Shown: positions 51,701 to 64,000, counted from the first letter of the stretch. The stretch is 64,000 bases of DNA from Anisakis pegreffii (GCA_035041965.1 JAPYMA010001235.1:1-64000); one strand, 5' to 3'. Notes: generated by a model from the letters alone, not told the origin. A program made the numbers and translations.

Positions 51701-52093
51701 GCTTGCGATCGAACTGTCGTATTAGTCTTGTCTGACGATACGATGATGGATTAGCCATGTCATCCCCTGGTAAGCCTGGCGAATACCTTCGACGCACTGC
51801 CGCTTCTCTTAAGTTTTATTATTATCATTATATTACTATCATTACTATTGTCATTATCATTAACAACCAACATCACTGATACTATCACTAGTAAAACGAG
51901 CACAACCTGGTCGGGTATCTGCTGCCGAGTCGTTCGGAAATGCGACGACTCGAACGAAATTCACTGCTGGGCGAAGGTGATCTGTTATCAGAGGGTGATA
52001 AGATCGGCGCATCCAACGCAAAGAATCCATTGTCGTCAATATCATTCGTTGGGAAATATTCCTCGTCCTCGCCACTAACACCTCGAGCTTGAC
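42768..52093 (-). CDS. Four-module repeat protein with C-terminal zinc-finger-like domain (24 exons seen, 5' end uncertain)
   Basis: Exons in gene order: 51907-52093, 51637-51807, 51096-51182, 50746-50853, 50459-50580, 49957-50149, 49347-49560, 48905-49032, 48616-48708, 48312-48439, 47763-47952, 47362-47623, 47184-47278, 46674-46781, 46273-46397, 45842-46037, 45487-45591, 45200-45307, 44896-45029, 44391-44583, 44106-44261, 43866-44049, 43479-43711, 42768-42918. All 23 junctions keep phase; about 1,222 residues. After an acidic, Ser-rich start come four copies of a ~150-residue domain joined by linkers with a (K/R)RRP or RKRP motif. Each copy has PV.LLL, then VDTT(K/R)V...DL..DNLG, then W...GRR...KFFY, HDFCV, YVHP.C.PP.S and IIWQ, ending YAL(I/V).Y. 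The last two exons carry C-X2-C (QCASCGAEL), ILEHVERF and IHARLDC, like a Zn site. I see no signal peptide. The family is not one I can name. Transcription start and first exon are unknown, and it could in principle be more than one gene. Confidence 0.8.
44106..45307 (-). repeat. Module 4 of the repeat protein
   Basis: Cassette exons A 45200-45307, B 44896-45029, C 44391-44583, D 44106-44261. Key segments are INDLPIDILLQPW, FLVDTTRVAVSDLSTDNLG, RRMTMRKFFYNREK, HDFVITRKTYVHP and YALVTY. The Cys in HDFCV and the one after YVHP are both absent here, unlike modules 1-3, so any disulfide or metal site there is lost. Confidence 0.83.
44328..44830. repeat. ~60-bp intronic direct repeat
   Basis: ACTCGGTTAATAATTATGGT with flanking sequence occurs at about 44,328-44,387 and again at about 44,768-44,828, in two adjacent introns of module 4. 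The copies differ at only a few positions and end in AACAATAATGAATAGTGA. Confidence 0.75.
45487..46781 (-). repeat. Module 3 of the repeat protein, with a GC donor
   Basis: Cassette exons A 46674-46781, B 46273-46397, C 45842-46037, D 45487-45591. Key segments are SISVLPVGILRADS, FIIDTTRIGPSELGADNLG, KRMSVIKFYYDSAG, HDYCVIRRKFSHPYC and YALLSY. The intron after exon C starts GC (CTAG|gcaagt), which otherwise matches a donor. D joins module 4 directly, with no linker exon. Confidence 0.83.
47362..48708 (-). repeat. Module 2 of the repeat protein
   Basis: Cassette exons A 48616-48708, B 48312-48439, C 47763-47952, D 47362-47623. Key segments are SINSVPLDLLLQEQ, FVVDTTKVPVCDLSTDNLG, RRMNVRKFYYKEK, HDFCVVQRVYVHPYC and YALISY. 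D has a long Ser/Asn/Gly linker, followed by linker exon 47184-47278. Confidence 0.85.
49347..50853 (-). repeat. Module 1 of the repeat protein
   Basis: Cassette exons A 50746-50853, B 50459-50580, C 49957-50149, D 49347-49560. A carries VDVPVALLLRHG, B carries FIVDTTKVNPADLCFDGLG, C carries ARLSMTKFFFNKEK and HDFCVQRKAYVHPHC, and D starts YALITY. Intron C-D holds a 271-bp mariner-like insert (49607-49877). D extends into a low-complexity linker, followed by linker exon 48905-49032 (FRRRPQVIL). Confidence 0.85.
49607..49877. mobile_element. Mariner-like MITE, copy 1 (intron of modular gene)
   Basis: The element begins CCTGGA and ends TCCAGG and is flanked by TA on both sides, as for Tc1/mariner-type insertions. 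It is 271 bp with no reading frame, and fills most of the 396-bp intron between exons C and D of module 1. A close copy lies at 58636-58905. Confidence 0.75.
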
Positions 52094-52530
52094 CTGAATT
52101 AAAGATGTGACCGAATCTGTACTCTGATGAAACTACGGTGGGCCATATGAATTTGTTCGATTCTTTGCAATTACACTGTGTGATTTCTTGATATTACAGT
52201 GATTCTGATGATTACGAGGATCTCTTGAAAGTGTCTCCATTCACTGTTAAGTCAGATCCGACATGATACAATACAATCCAATATTCACACTCAATGGGAG
52301 CAAACTTCGAGGAGAGCAAACATTATTCCAAATAGATGTATTCCTCTTCCCCCAAACGGTTCAATATCTCATTGCTCCAAATAAAAATCCTGAGTACGGG
52401 TCTGTTATAGTATTACAGTATGTATCATCTCAACGATAATTTCCTTATTAATGGTGGCACTAAATAGAATCCGCTATCACTAAACAACCAACAAGAACAA
52501 TAGCGATAGCAACAGCACTAATACTATAAT
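51225..52530. repeat. Diverged direct repeat, about 260 bp each, at the 5' end of the modular gene
   Basis: Copies at about 51,225-51,480 and 52,270-52,530 share the order AGACCCAATGG/ACTCAATGGG, CCCCAAA, ATTGTTCCGAA/ATTGCTCCAAA, CTGAG, and AACAAGAACAATAG. The first is in the intron before exon 51096-51182; the second is upstream of the most 5' exon I can place. This suggests that a segment of the gene's 5' part was duplicated and that the outer copy decayed. Confidence 0.65.
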
Positions 52531-53921
52531 AGCAATGAATACTGTGCTGAACAGATCATTTCATGTTCGGAGCTTGAGTTCAATTGTAACATCACGTCTA
52601 ACGAAAAGTGTGATTCTGAGTTTAAGTTTCAGCCTGAATGTAGGCTTGAGCTTGAGCTCGAAACATTCTGCAGTTCTCCAGTTGTCGACAGCTTTTTGCT
52701 GGCCTGATTACAACTCTTATTATGCTTCTGTTACTCACAACTTGGTTACCAGTCATCTTCTCTCTTGCAAGCATCGTTCATCAAAAATTCTATCTTCCCA
52801 AATCGAACAATTCCAACTTCACTGTTAATCTCATATCTAACGATAAGTGAATCTAAATTTGAAGTTTTGCTATAAGACCATTTTCAAAACTTTGCAAATG
52901 ATGAGAATTTCCACATTCAGTTCAATGATAATACTTATCGTTAGTGTTAAATCCTTGCTCAACAAATGAAGAGTTTCCAGTTGGATTCAATTGCTTTCAA
53001 ACACCAAAACGAACTGTTTTGATTGCTGAGTTCACGCATAGTTCACTCAAACTCAATTCGTACTTCTTCGATATCAATCGCCCGTAGTAGAACAGCAGAT
53101 GTTTTGAGGAGAGGATAATGTCTATGTTATTATGAATCTTATAGAAATTCTCACATGGAATTGTTTCGTTTAAGATGTGATCACATTCACTGTGAATGCT
53201 ACAAAATCAGTCAACAAAACGCTTTAATGAATGAATCAATAATCCAATGTCAACATTCACAATAACAGAATATATCAATAGCAAAGAATCGATGAAGCAA
53301 TAACTAACAAGACAACCGTAAATGATAATGATAATAACTGCGACAATGAAAATAAGGATGAAGTCATAAAATCACTTCCTAAAATCAATACACAAATGAA
53401 TGTACGATAGAGAGTAAACTAATTGTAAGCGAATGAATAAATACGATAGAGACAGTCAAATCAAGCGTATAAGATTGAGATATTGCAAGCAATAAGTTTG
53501 AAGAAAGATGTTTCTAAATGAGAACACACGAAAGGATACATTCAAACAAGTGCTCAGTATCCTCCCTCCTGAAAGCTGTTCCACTTCGGGCGATTCGATA
53601 TCATTTAACAATGAAGTGAAGTACATTACCACAAAACATTGTCCAACACAATATTCACATAAACACCGATGAGCAATAAGCAAAATGAACGAAAATCAAA
53701 TGAACTATCATTAAAATCATTTCATTAGTCCTAATAATTTAAGAAAGAAGTGGACAGGAGGGAAGGATCTAATCAATCAACCATAAATCATGTCATAAAT
53801 GTTTGAATATGAATGATGTTAGTCGAAGAAAAAAGATCAGATGGACACTGATACAATTTCAAAATGAATTCGGTCAAGTCCGATTGAACCGGCTCAAATC
53901 AAGATCGAGATAATAAATGCT
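52094..53921. other. Stretch between the modular gene and the dehydrogenase
   Basis: It should contain the 5' exon(s) and promoter of the modular gene and the 3' UTR of the dehydrogenase. I could not identify a first exon. A frame upstream of 52,093 stays open for about 40 codons without a clear start. Confidence 0.45.
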
Positions 53922-55996
<2,075 letters not shown>

Positions 55997-56701
55997 CCTG
56001 AAAGTGGGTAATGGTAATGGGTGTTTCCTTCGAATGTTTTTTGCTTGATTCTGCGTTTTCACGTATTCTCTACGAATCAAAGTTTACGAATTTCGTTCTT
56101 TCTTCGAGGGTTAACTACATTGATGAGAGGAACAGATATGAGATGAGCTTTTATGCGTATGTAAAGAACATCAATGGTGAAAAGGTTAGAAGACAGATAC
56201 GTGACGACCAATGCTGTGATTCTAGTCTATCTTTGAGGAAATCTAATTCAGTCGTCCGTAGCTTGAAATAGCTACTTGTGTTTTAGTTTTCACTTTCAGA
56301 ATATTTCAGTGGCTCGAAAAATATACAACGTTTAGTTAGTTGACAGTTTGGCTGAGTACTCCAGATTTAGAACCTCTGTTTGAGGTCATTTCACTCAAAC
56401 CGCTAGAATTTTGGTTCCAAATTCAGGCTGCTGTTAAAGCTTGTTGTAAATGATTTGATTCTGGTGTTTTCTGAATGTTTCCTTCATTTTTAAGCTGCGA
56501 AGAAAATCCGATTCGGAATGGATGCTCTTCGGATCGATAAAAAATTTCAATTTTTTTATTAGTTTCCTTGCACTGCATGATCAGAATGTTCATGTGCGAA
56601 GACAAACGACTATTCGAAACAATCGAATTGCGCCATCACGAACATACTGAAAATTGTGTTACGGTTGAAGAATAAAAAGTTCGCGCCGCTCTTAATTTCA
56701 G

Positions 56702-57082
56702 TTAACTTTCGGAAAGTACATTATTCGGCCAAACGTAGATTATACAGCTTTGCTGGCAGTATTCTTCGTTCACGAACGAACGAATTGTTCGGGTCGATCG
56801 TGCTACTGGCACCACCAGCACTCAGACGATTATTCAAGCAGCAAAAATGGAAAATGTTTGATGGAAAATATGAACTTTAGCGAGAAAGGTGATAATGATG
56901 TGCACACACACACACTCGTCGGCACTAACGTAACGATAGTCGAACACGAACGCGATACGCGTGCGCTGAACAATGTCAATAGCCCACCAACGCCGAACGC
57001 TAAAGCGAACCCATTCTGTGCGATTGGTCTTGAAGAGAATACGAAAATCGCTTTGTGCATTCATACGATATACGAACTTTGA
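56702..57082 (+). CDS. Candidate plus-strand terminal exon, unknown protein
   Basis: An acceptor (cttaatttcag) immediately follows an in-frame stop and opens 127 codons in phase 0 ending in TGA at 57080-57082. The peptide has a short hydrophobic patch near its start (YTALLAVFFVHE), a Cys/His/Ser-rich middle and a polar tail, and the DNA is less AT-rich than its flanks. No upstream exon was found, though plus-strand frames near 56,060-56,270 are open. I do not recognise a family. The opposite strand is also open, so direction is uncertain. Confidence 0.35.
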   Translation, partial: LTFGKYIIRPNVDYTALLAVFFVHERTNCSGRSCYWHHQHSDDYSSSKNGKCLMENMNFSEKGDNDVHTHTLVGTNVTIVEHERDTRALNNVNSPPTPNAKANPFCAIGLEENTKIALCIHTIYEL

Positions 57083-57386
57083 ATGTTAACGCATAGCTCT
57101 CTGGAGCGTTAAAATTGCCTCGGTTCCGACGAATTTTCGTTCAGTCGAATAATTTTTTAAGATTAGTCTTGATATTGGTTGGGATGATTGAGACTGGTGA
57201 TGGTATGTCTGCTGATGATGATTCAAAGGATCATTGAATTTATAGGCAGAAGGACGAGGAGGTATATGGACCGGAAAGTTGCAAAAAACTAGTACAAGAA
57301 CAAACAGTTAAAATAGTCATGAACTTTATTGAAACATTTGAAAACTGAAAATTTTTCACTAGATTCATTGGTGAGATCATGTTAAT

Positions 57387-59317
57387 TCATTTGCCTCTAG
57401 CAGCGGCAACCACGTCGAAGTCTTTGATGAAATTGGATAATTCCTCTCGTTTCATTACCTCAAATAAGCCAAAGATTACACTTTTGAAGTGAGCATAAAG
57501 CAGCAACAAAAACATTCGTTGCATTTTGCATTGATCATGGAAGTGATTCAATCGAAACCAACAAATGAATCGAGTAACCTTTTTGTTTTCACATAATCCA
57601 ACCAAACATCGATGCATATAAACATATTGAATATCAGTTTGTACAGAACCATTTCGTTGTTTTCGTAATTCTTTGACAATATCGGCCATATTCACTGGTT
57701 TACCACTCGAAAACAAACACTCTGCCATATCAAGACCTACGATTGTGCCTGTACGTCCAATACCTGCACGTCAACGAAGTCGATAAGTCAAAGAAACGAT
57801 TGCAGTCGAACTGATAGCCATGCACATCAAGGGCTGTTAGGAAGATATTCAGATATTTTTATAAGATATTAAAATATTCAGATATCAAATTCACATATTT
57901 AGATTCAGATATTCAGATCTTAAAAAAGGAAGATGCTATTTCAAGGAAAACAATCGACGAACCTGCAGAGCAATGGATGATGATATTGACTTGACCTTTG
58001 AGTCGTTGAAGAAGTCTGAAAGGAGCCAAGAAATTCGGTGGTACTCCGCGATCCGGCCAATTGTTCCATGCAATATGTTCGACGCTTAAGTCCACACTTC
58101 CATCCGAGACATTCAAACGGCTTATGGTTAACATACTCTCTTCTTGCGTGATCTTGTTACATGTTACTTTCAATGTTCCATACTCTTTCTGTAGTAGTAT
58201 ATTGTATCAATTTTGCGATACACCAATATTCCAGCTGTAAAATCAACACGCTTACCGTTGCACCTTCAGCATTCGGCCAGTACTGTTCACATTTCTTTTT
58301 GCCACACTCCATGATATTACATAGCATAACAATAGATTTACTCTTCTCTTGCCATACCATTCGCCATAAATCATTAACTGTATTCTCTTTCGGGGCCTTA
58401 ATTATCACTTCTTATCATTATCGCATTGCATCGCATATCAGTTCATCTCTGAACACATCATCTTATCGCAACGAAATCCGATAATTTAACGAAATGATAG
58501 CAATCGAACTGATGGATCCGTGCATCAACGGTAGTCTCAATGTAATCCTTACAAGAAACACAATCGACGAGCCTGCAGGCGATGGATTTCCATCGGATTA
58601 TAAGATTCAGTATATCGCATACCTTATTATTGTTACTTGGACGTCGAGTGGTTGTTTTGTCGATCGCTGTGAGCGATCGGCGGAATATTTATTCTGTTAG
58701 AGTTATGATTACTTATTGGATTGATATTTGGCTACGATTAATTATGCAAAGTACTCACGGCAACTAATTAATTACTCGGTTGTGTTCACTTGGCCTGCTC
58801 GCCTAGCTAGCGGGGTGGCGTAAATTGAGGCTAAAACAATGTGCACGGAAACGCGAGCATTGTGACCAGCAAAGTTACGAACGTTCAATAGCACGGCCAA
58901 TCCAGAAATCGCATACCTACGATATAATAAGCACTGAACGAAAATGTGTAAGTGATGAACCTGAGTGCATATAAAACGATGTTTAGTCTCACCAACATCC
59001 ACGTAATTCGCATGAATATAGTCGTTGGTATTACCGGCTGGATATTTGAGTATCACCCGATTTTGGTCCAAACAAAAAACATCTTAATATATCAAACATT
59101 ATCTCCATAAAATAGCAATTTAACATTGGCTATTTATATCTGTGCACTACAGCCGTACACAAATGAAATGCAGATGTAAACCTTTATATCTGTTCTTATC
59201 TTTGTTTTTATCGAACGCCGTTTTAACGAGCTGCGATGCAGGTTTTGTAGTGGATGCTTTAACTACTAAGAATTCCTTTAATAATCCCTGAACGTTGAAT
59301 TCATTAACTGGTTTCAT
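57387..59317 (-). CDS. Non-receptor protein tyrosine phosphatase (293 residues)
   Basis: Exons 59182-59317, 58961-59082, 58256-58396, 57963-58188, 57579-57763 and 57387-57458, all in matching phase. It is a classical PTP that removes phosphate from phosphotyrosine. Visible motifs are KNRYKDVFCLD, NDYIHANYVD, FICTQ, DLWRMVWQEK, the WPD loop (WPDRGVP, Asp179), the P-loop HCSAGIGRTG with catalytic Cys206, and the Q-loop segment QTDIQYVYMHR. It is essentially a lone catalytic domain with a short charged tail (VVAAARGK). Small PTPs of this sort are greatly expanded in nematodes, many expressed in the male germline. The ATG at 59317 is the first in frame after a stop, with no acceptor just before it. 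Intron 2 contains a mariner-like insert. AATAAA lies near 57325-57330. Confidence 0.92.
58636..58905. mobile_element. Mariner-like MITE, copy 2 (phosphatase intron 2)
   Basis: It is very similar along its length to 49607-49877 (shared blocks GAGCGATCGGCGGAATATTT and GCGGGGTGGCGTAAATTGAG). The left end is CTTGGA after TA; the right end TCCAG is followed by AA, so the right target base pair has changed. Confidence 0.75.
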
Positions 59318-61574
59318 GTTGCGTCTCAATCAACAGTGCCACATGAAATTCATTATCAATTATCATTGCAACAGTGGTTCATCGCACGACAATAAATCCA
59401 ATCTGTGCATTGCAATAAGAAAGAAATTTGCTGAATCCGCAGTGAATTTTCATTCTTTTCAGACACCCCCTGATCACTCTCTTACATTCTATCTATTAAA
59501 AGCGTTCTCTTGTTGCCCTTTTCATTTTCGAGCACCCATTTCTCTCAGTAGTTACAGTCGCATTCTTATTCATTGTCACATGCTTTAACACATGCTAATC
59601 GTTGCGTCAACCATTGCTGGTGATTAACAGTATCCGTATCGAAGAAATTGCAACCAATGACTATAGATCTCAAGCTAACAATTACACATCACAACCTGAA
59701 CAATATGTGACCAAGACATAAGACACTGTTTTTATGGTGAATGGTATTAAGAGTGTCTAACCTGAACACCCGTATGAATACATGAACTGCAAAATTCTTT
59801 CATATTCGATATCATTTGCGGATTATCAACTTTTCTTCTTGTTCTTAAAGTGGCAGGACGTTTCTTTTGCTTTATATTTCGTTCCATCTGTGTACCGTCC
59901 TCCTCATTATGACTGCCTTAAACTTTAATTATAACTGATTGTTCACATATCCATCTCTTCATTCTATCCTCTCATACTACTCGCTTATTTTATGGGAGAT
60001 GACCTACTTCATCCGCTAACTTTATTCAGCCTAATTCACTGGTACCCACTGGACTGTTCTCTTTCCTCCCGAAGAAACCTAAGCTTTTTTGGCTCATTCA
60101 AGTTTCTGTCAGAAAGGCCTACCCTTTACATTTAGACATGGTCACGTCTAATGAAATGTTATCAGTTTAACTAGCACTTCGCACAGTTGCGCCCAAAATC
60201 CTCAGCAGTTAGAAAAAAGATGAGTTGAAATGCTCATGTAGCATCTTGATATAAATTGTCACAAGTAACCGTTCAGCAACAACAACAATAACATGAGACA
60301 TATTCATCCACGTCAAGATTTGTTGACATGGGCAATTATGCTTCAAACTCATCACACAAGATTACTGGATGTGATCCGACTTGTAAGGTGTTATTGTTAG
60401 TTGAGTGAAGCAACTGATGGACTACAGCTGAGAAGCAATAATCTGAATGAATATTCAAAAGAAACTTTGCTTTTTGGATCGCACGCTTGACTTTCGTTTA
60501 TGGCGCAAACTTAGCGTTTGTCGTCCCATTCCGTGAATATCTGCAGTTCTGGAATTACGATACACTTTTCTTGAGTGCAAAAAATCCCTTACGAATATAA
60601 GTCTGCTTTGAATAGAAGTTACTGATAAGGTTGTGGAGAGTGGAATTTCTGCAGTTTATTGATAGCATCACTCAAATGAATTATTCGGTTGTGTTCGGTT
60701 GACCAGTTCACCTCGAAGATGTCGAAGCGGGATGGTGTCAATCAAGGCTGAAACAGTACGAACGGAAAAACTGCGATCATTGTGGCAAGCAACGCTATGA
60801 ACGTTTGATGATAGCCTGGCCAATTCAAGTGATCCAGGTAACTACCTGGTTTGGCCAGGTTATCAAACGTTTGTAACGTTGCTGGCCACAATGCTCGCGT
60901 TTCTGTGCACATTGTTTTAGCCTCAGTTTACGCCACCCTGTTGGCTAGGCGAACAGGTCAATCCAGGTAATTACTTATATCTTATATCCAGCTCATATTC
61001 AGTACCGTATATGCTGGGAATCAGTGAACGGAAGACAATGATGACTCGAATGAAATCAACCGATCTGCTCGGGACCGAAAAATCCGAAATCATAACAATC
61101 AGATACAAGCAACCAACCCTAAATCAAGTAATAACAATAACTTTGTTGCGTTTCAAACCACTATATAAAAATATTCATCATCTGATTGATGATTTCCATA
61201 AATTGATAATCCATTGGCTTTTCGCATGAAATATTCATTGATAGAAACGACGAGTTGAATGGATAAATGGATTTTATAAATTATTCATTGTCAGAGATTT
61301 TCTCGATGATATTCAAAAATCTCAACAAACATTGGAAAAGTTATGTGCAAAGGTCATTCAAAACTGAAATTTGAATAAAATTGCATGAGTAACACTCAAA
61401 ATGTTGTGGAGATTTGCATGATGCAATAGAATAATTATAATATTGGCATCGGGTCACCTATATAAATATGTTCATCAAATGGAAAATATTTATTCCACAG
61501 TTTCGTCACCGTTTAAGGTCGTTGTTTCTCGTCAGGTTTCTGGTTTGATTTCGACTTGATCAACAACTCTCTCG
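59318..61574. other. Intergenic stretch between divergent phosphatase and kinase genes
   Basis: The 2.2 kb separates the minus-strand phosphatase from the plus-strand kinase, so both promoters should lie here. Apart from a rearranged MITE near 60,680-60,967 I see no gene. Confidence 0.5.
60680..60967. mobile_element. Two truncated MITE copies in inverted orientation
   Basis: About 60,680-60,837 matches the right half of the element at 49607-49877 in the same orientation and ends at CCAGG. After TAAC TA, the reverse complement of the same half starts (CCTGG) and runs to TCCAGG at 60,967, followed by TA. The two halves form a large palindrome, with left ends missing or rearranged. Confidence 0.65.
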
Positions 61575-63084
61575 ATGGCAGCGCCGCAGTTGGTACAACT
61601 TCAAGTCGGAGAGCAAGTGGATCGTTGGCATATCGATAAGAAGCTTGGAGAGGGTGGATTTGGTGCTGTTTACCTGGTGTGTTCTCAATCAACATAACTC
61701 ATTTGAAAAGTTTTAGTGTTGAGTTCGATTGTGGAGTTAATCAGACAAATGGCATACATGTGAAAAGCGCATTCGCTACGAGAATATTGCAGGTATCCGA
61801 TCCAACGGGAACGTATGCGTTGAAAGTGGAGGGTGTAAATGAGCAAATTCAAGTGCTGAAAATGGAGGTGTACGTTTTGACTGAGTTGAATAAACGTAAC
61901 AGTCGTCACTTTTGTAAGATTATGGACAAGGGTAGGTATGGCTCGTTCAATTACGTCGTTATGACGGTCGTCGGTAAAAGTCTTCAGGTTAGATCATTTC
62001 ATTGATCATTTGCGCAAACGCACTGATTACTATTGCTGCGAGTTTATTTGAATGGTCGATATATGGATGATATTGTGACTGGATTGATTTGTTAATGAAT
62101 TGAAGGATTTACGTAAAGCTGGTCCAGGACAACACTTATCAATGGGTTCGGCACTTGGTGCTGGTATTCAAGCACTAGAGGCACTCGAGGATCTGCACGG
62201 GATCGGTTACCTACATCGAGACGTTAAACCTGGCAATTACACTGTCGGTCGACCTGAGTTGAATGAACTGAGAAAAATTTATATTCTCGACTTTGGAATG
62301 TGCCGTAAATTCACTAATTCTCAGGTTCATTTAAATGTTTCATGATTGGCTGCTCTATGTCGCAAGAATTGAACGACAAAACGATGCGAAATACATCTGT
62401 GGATGTTATTGTATATTGCAGAATGTAATTCGCAAACCGCGTGCTGCGGCAGGTTTCCGAGGCACGGTGCGTTACGCGCCCATCTCGTGTCACCTTCAAC
62501 GTGAACTGTGTCGCAAGGATGACGTTGAAACTTGGATTTATATGCAGGTCGAACTCACCACCGGTAATTTACCTTGGAAGAATGTCGCTGACATGAATCA
62601 GGTAAGCAACTCTGCTCATTTCATCGCATTTGATAAGATAATAACAGATAATTGGATAATTGATACAAGCCGGATTATAGCCTGGCTCAGGCTCACAACA
62701 TTAAGGGTATTGGTACACCATTCGGTTTCGAGCGAAACTTTCTGCCCGTTGGCGAAGGAAAGTTTTGCTCGAAACCGAGTGGTGTACCAATATCATTAAT
62801 AATACGATAATGATAAGCCCACTGATAAGAGATGATAAACGATCAGTGAGTGTGTTCAGGTAGGTGAATACAAGAAACGTTGTCGCTTCGAGCCGGCAAT
62901 CAACGAACTGATGGGCGGATGTGCACCCGAACTGCGACAAATCATGCAAATGGTCGATGCGTTAAAATACTACGATACACCACCTTATCAACAAATCTAC
63001 GATCTGATGCGTCGTTCGTTCCAGTCAACTGGCACCCAGGAATTCCCGTATGACTGGGAGAAACCTGGTGGTGGTATATTCTAG
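61575..63084 (+). CDS. Tau-tubulin-kinase-like protein kinase, CK1 superfamily (306 residues)
   Basis: Exons 61575-61676, 61793-61987, 62106-62324, 62422-62601 and 62860-63084, all joined in phase 0. It is a predicted Ser/Thr kinase. The glycine loop LGEGGFG is at residues 24-30, the ATP-binding Lys in YALKVEG (Lys45), the catalytic loop HRDVKPGN (from 136), DFG at 161-163, then GTVRYAP, RKDDVETW and LPWK, which are CK1/TTBK-type signatures. In the glycine loop the third Gly is followed by Ala-Val. The ending YDWEK is typical of nematode TTBK-like kinases, an expanded family with many sperm-enriched members. An acceptor-like tctcgtcag lies 39 bases before the ATG. Intron 4 contains a strong hairpin. 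AATAAA occurs near 63134. Confidence 0.92.
62708..62792 (+). ncRNA. 35-bp stem hairpin in kinase intron 4
   Basis: The arms 62708-62742 and 62758-62792 are complementary over 35 bases around a 15-base loop. The only two non-Watson-Crick positions become G-U pairs if the plus strand is transcribed, so the RNA stem would be fully paired. The size suits a small-RNA precursor, but a recent inverted duplication or a foldback element would look the same. Confidence 0.35.
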
Positions 63085-64000
63085 ACATGACAGGACAATG
63101 TTTATGATTATATATCTTCAAATGAACTGAGTTAATAAATAATTCATAGTGAATGTGTAAATGCTTTTGAATGTTCGTTATGAATGCTATAAGTTATAAT
63201 CGAAGGTCCACACTAAAACATATTCAGTGCTCAAGTCTGCCTAGACAAACGGTCTGTCAAAAGAATGCCGTATACGAGAAGGGTATGATTAAGGAAATCG
63301 TAAGTGTGCAAATCCATGAAAAATCGCTTATGCGTGCGATCACATATAAACTGCAGATCAACCACAAGCATCTTGAATCGCACACTTGGCTCAATCCATC
63401 TCAAATGATAACGTTTCAGTTTGACCTTCGTTTGGTATTTGATTATAGTTATTGAACTGAAAATGACTGCAGCTCCTCCTTGCATCAATTCTCTTCGGTC
63501 ATTAGTCACTGCAAAATGATATTTAGGATTAGCTCAAGTTGATGTTTGACAGTGTTGTTCTTAACGCCATTTTGCTGGTTTCTCAAGTTGGTCTTTAACA
63601 CTGACAAGAGTTTTGCTCGTAATCGAACATTGCATTAATGTAATTACTGATATCAGGGCAGATCCCGGGTATGATCCAGCTGCGATCTGTTCGTATTTCT
63701 CTTTTAATCAATTCATGAAGTTATCAGCGTGAAGTGATGCATGCCATGGGCTGTGTAATGATAGTAATACAACAACAGTTCGATGTGATGCAACTGTCGC
63801 AAATTTATTTTATATCGAATATCCTCATAAATCAATCATCGGTCAATATGCAAATTCATCAAATGAACAATAATAAATAACGAATAAATGAACCGATAAA
63901 GAAATGCTCAAAAAACTAAAAATGAATTCATGAAAACAATCAGAGAAGAAGTGTTAAACAACGAAACATCAACAACAACAAAACAAAACGGCACTTCAAA
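63085..64000. other. Downstream flank of the kinase gene
   Basis: AT-rich sequence after the kinase stop. Short open frames on both strands (for example plus 63171-63455) lack splice sites or family motifs. No gene can be supported. Confidence 0.5.

Noticed and set aside
51848..52078. Plus-strand frames at the 5' end of the modular gene
   Set aside because: Open, but the minus strand gives an acidic/Ser-rich exon whose splice sites keep phase with the next exons.
56830..57064. Two minus-strand hydrophobic frames
   Set aside because: They are antisense to the plus-strand exon candidate, with no acceptor or donor pair of their own.

Overview
The window looks like nuclear DNA of a nematode. 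It is AT-rich, its genes are split by many small introns with GT...AG ends, several start codons sit directly behind a TTTTCAG-type acceptor as in spliced-leader trans-splicing, and it carries two genes of the ground-like (hedgehog-related) family, which is known from nematodes. I cannot name the species or clade.

Layout. About 1-20,150 is gene-poor: microsatellites, a 350-bp inverted-repeat element, diverged direct repeats and a few isolated minus-strand exon candidates. At 20,159-25,467 lie two tandem plus-strand genes for secreted Cys/Pro-rich ground-like proteins; the first has an apparent one-base loss in a C-rich run. At about 27,400-37,900 a ~5-kb unit is duplicated head to tail, each copy holding a ten-exon histidine acid phosphatase gene on the minus strand. 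Copy 1 reads cleanly; copy 2 has a +1 frameshift in exon 5. PEX14 (peroxisomal docking) follows at 39,259-41,041 (minus). At 42,768-52,093 (minus) is a long modular gene I could reconstruct as 24 exons: four copies of an unrecognised ~150-residue domain, each on the same four-exon cassette, ending in a zinc-finger-like C-terminus. Then come a short-chain dehydrogenase (53,922-55,996, minus), a non-receptor protein tyrosine phosphatase (57,387-59,317, minus) and a tau-tubulin-kinase-like/CK1 kinase (61,575-63,084, plus). A short mariner-like element with CCTGGA ends and TA flanks sits in introns of the modular gene and of the phosphatase, and upstream of the kinase.

The genes form no obvious pathway. 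The acid phosphatases are predicted secreted or lumenal enzymes, PEX14 and the dehydrogenase are metabolic housekeeping types, and the tyrosine phosphatase and the TTBK-like kinase belong to families that are expanded in nematodes. The least explained item is the four-module gene. All exon models were made by eye from acceptors, donors, frame continuity and family motifs; every junction listed keeps phase, but none is supported by transcript data.
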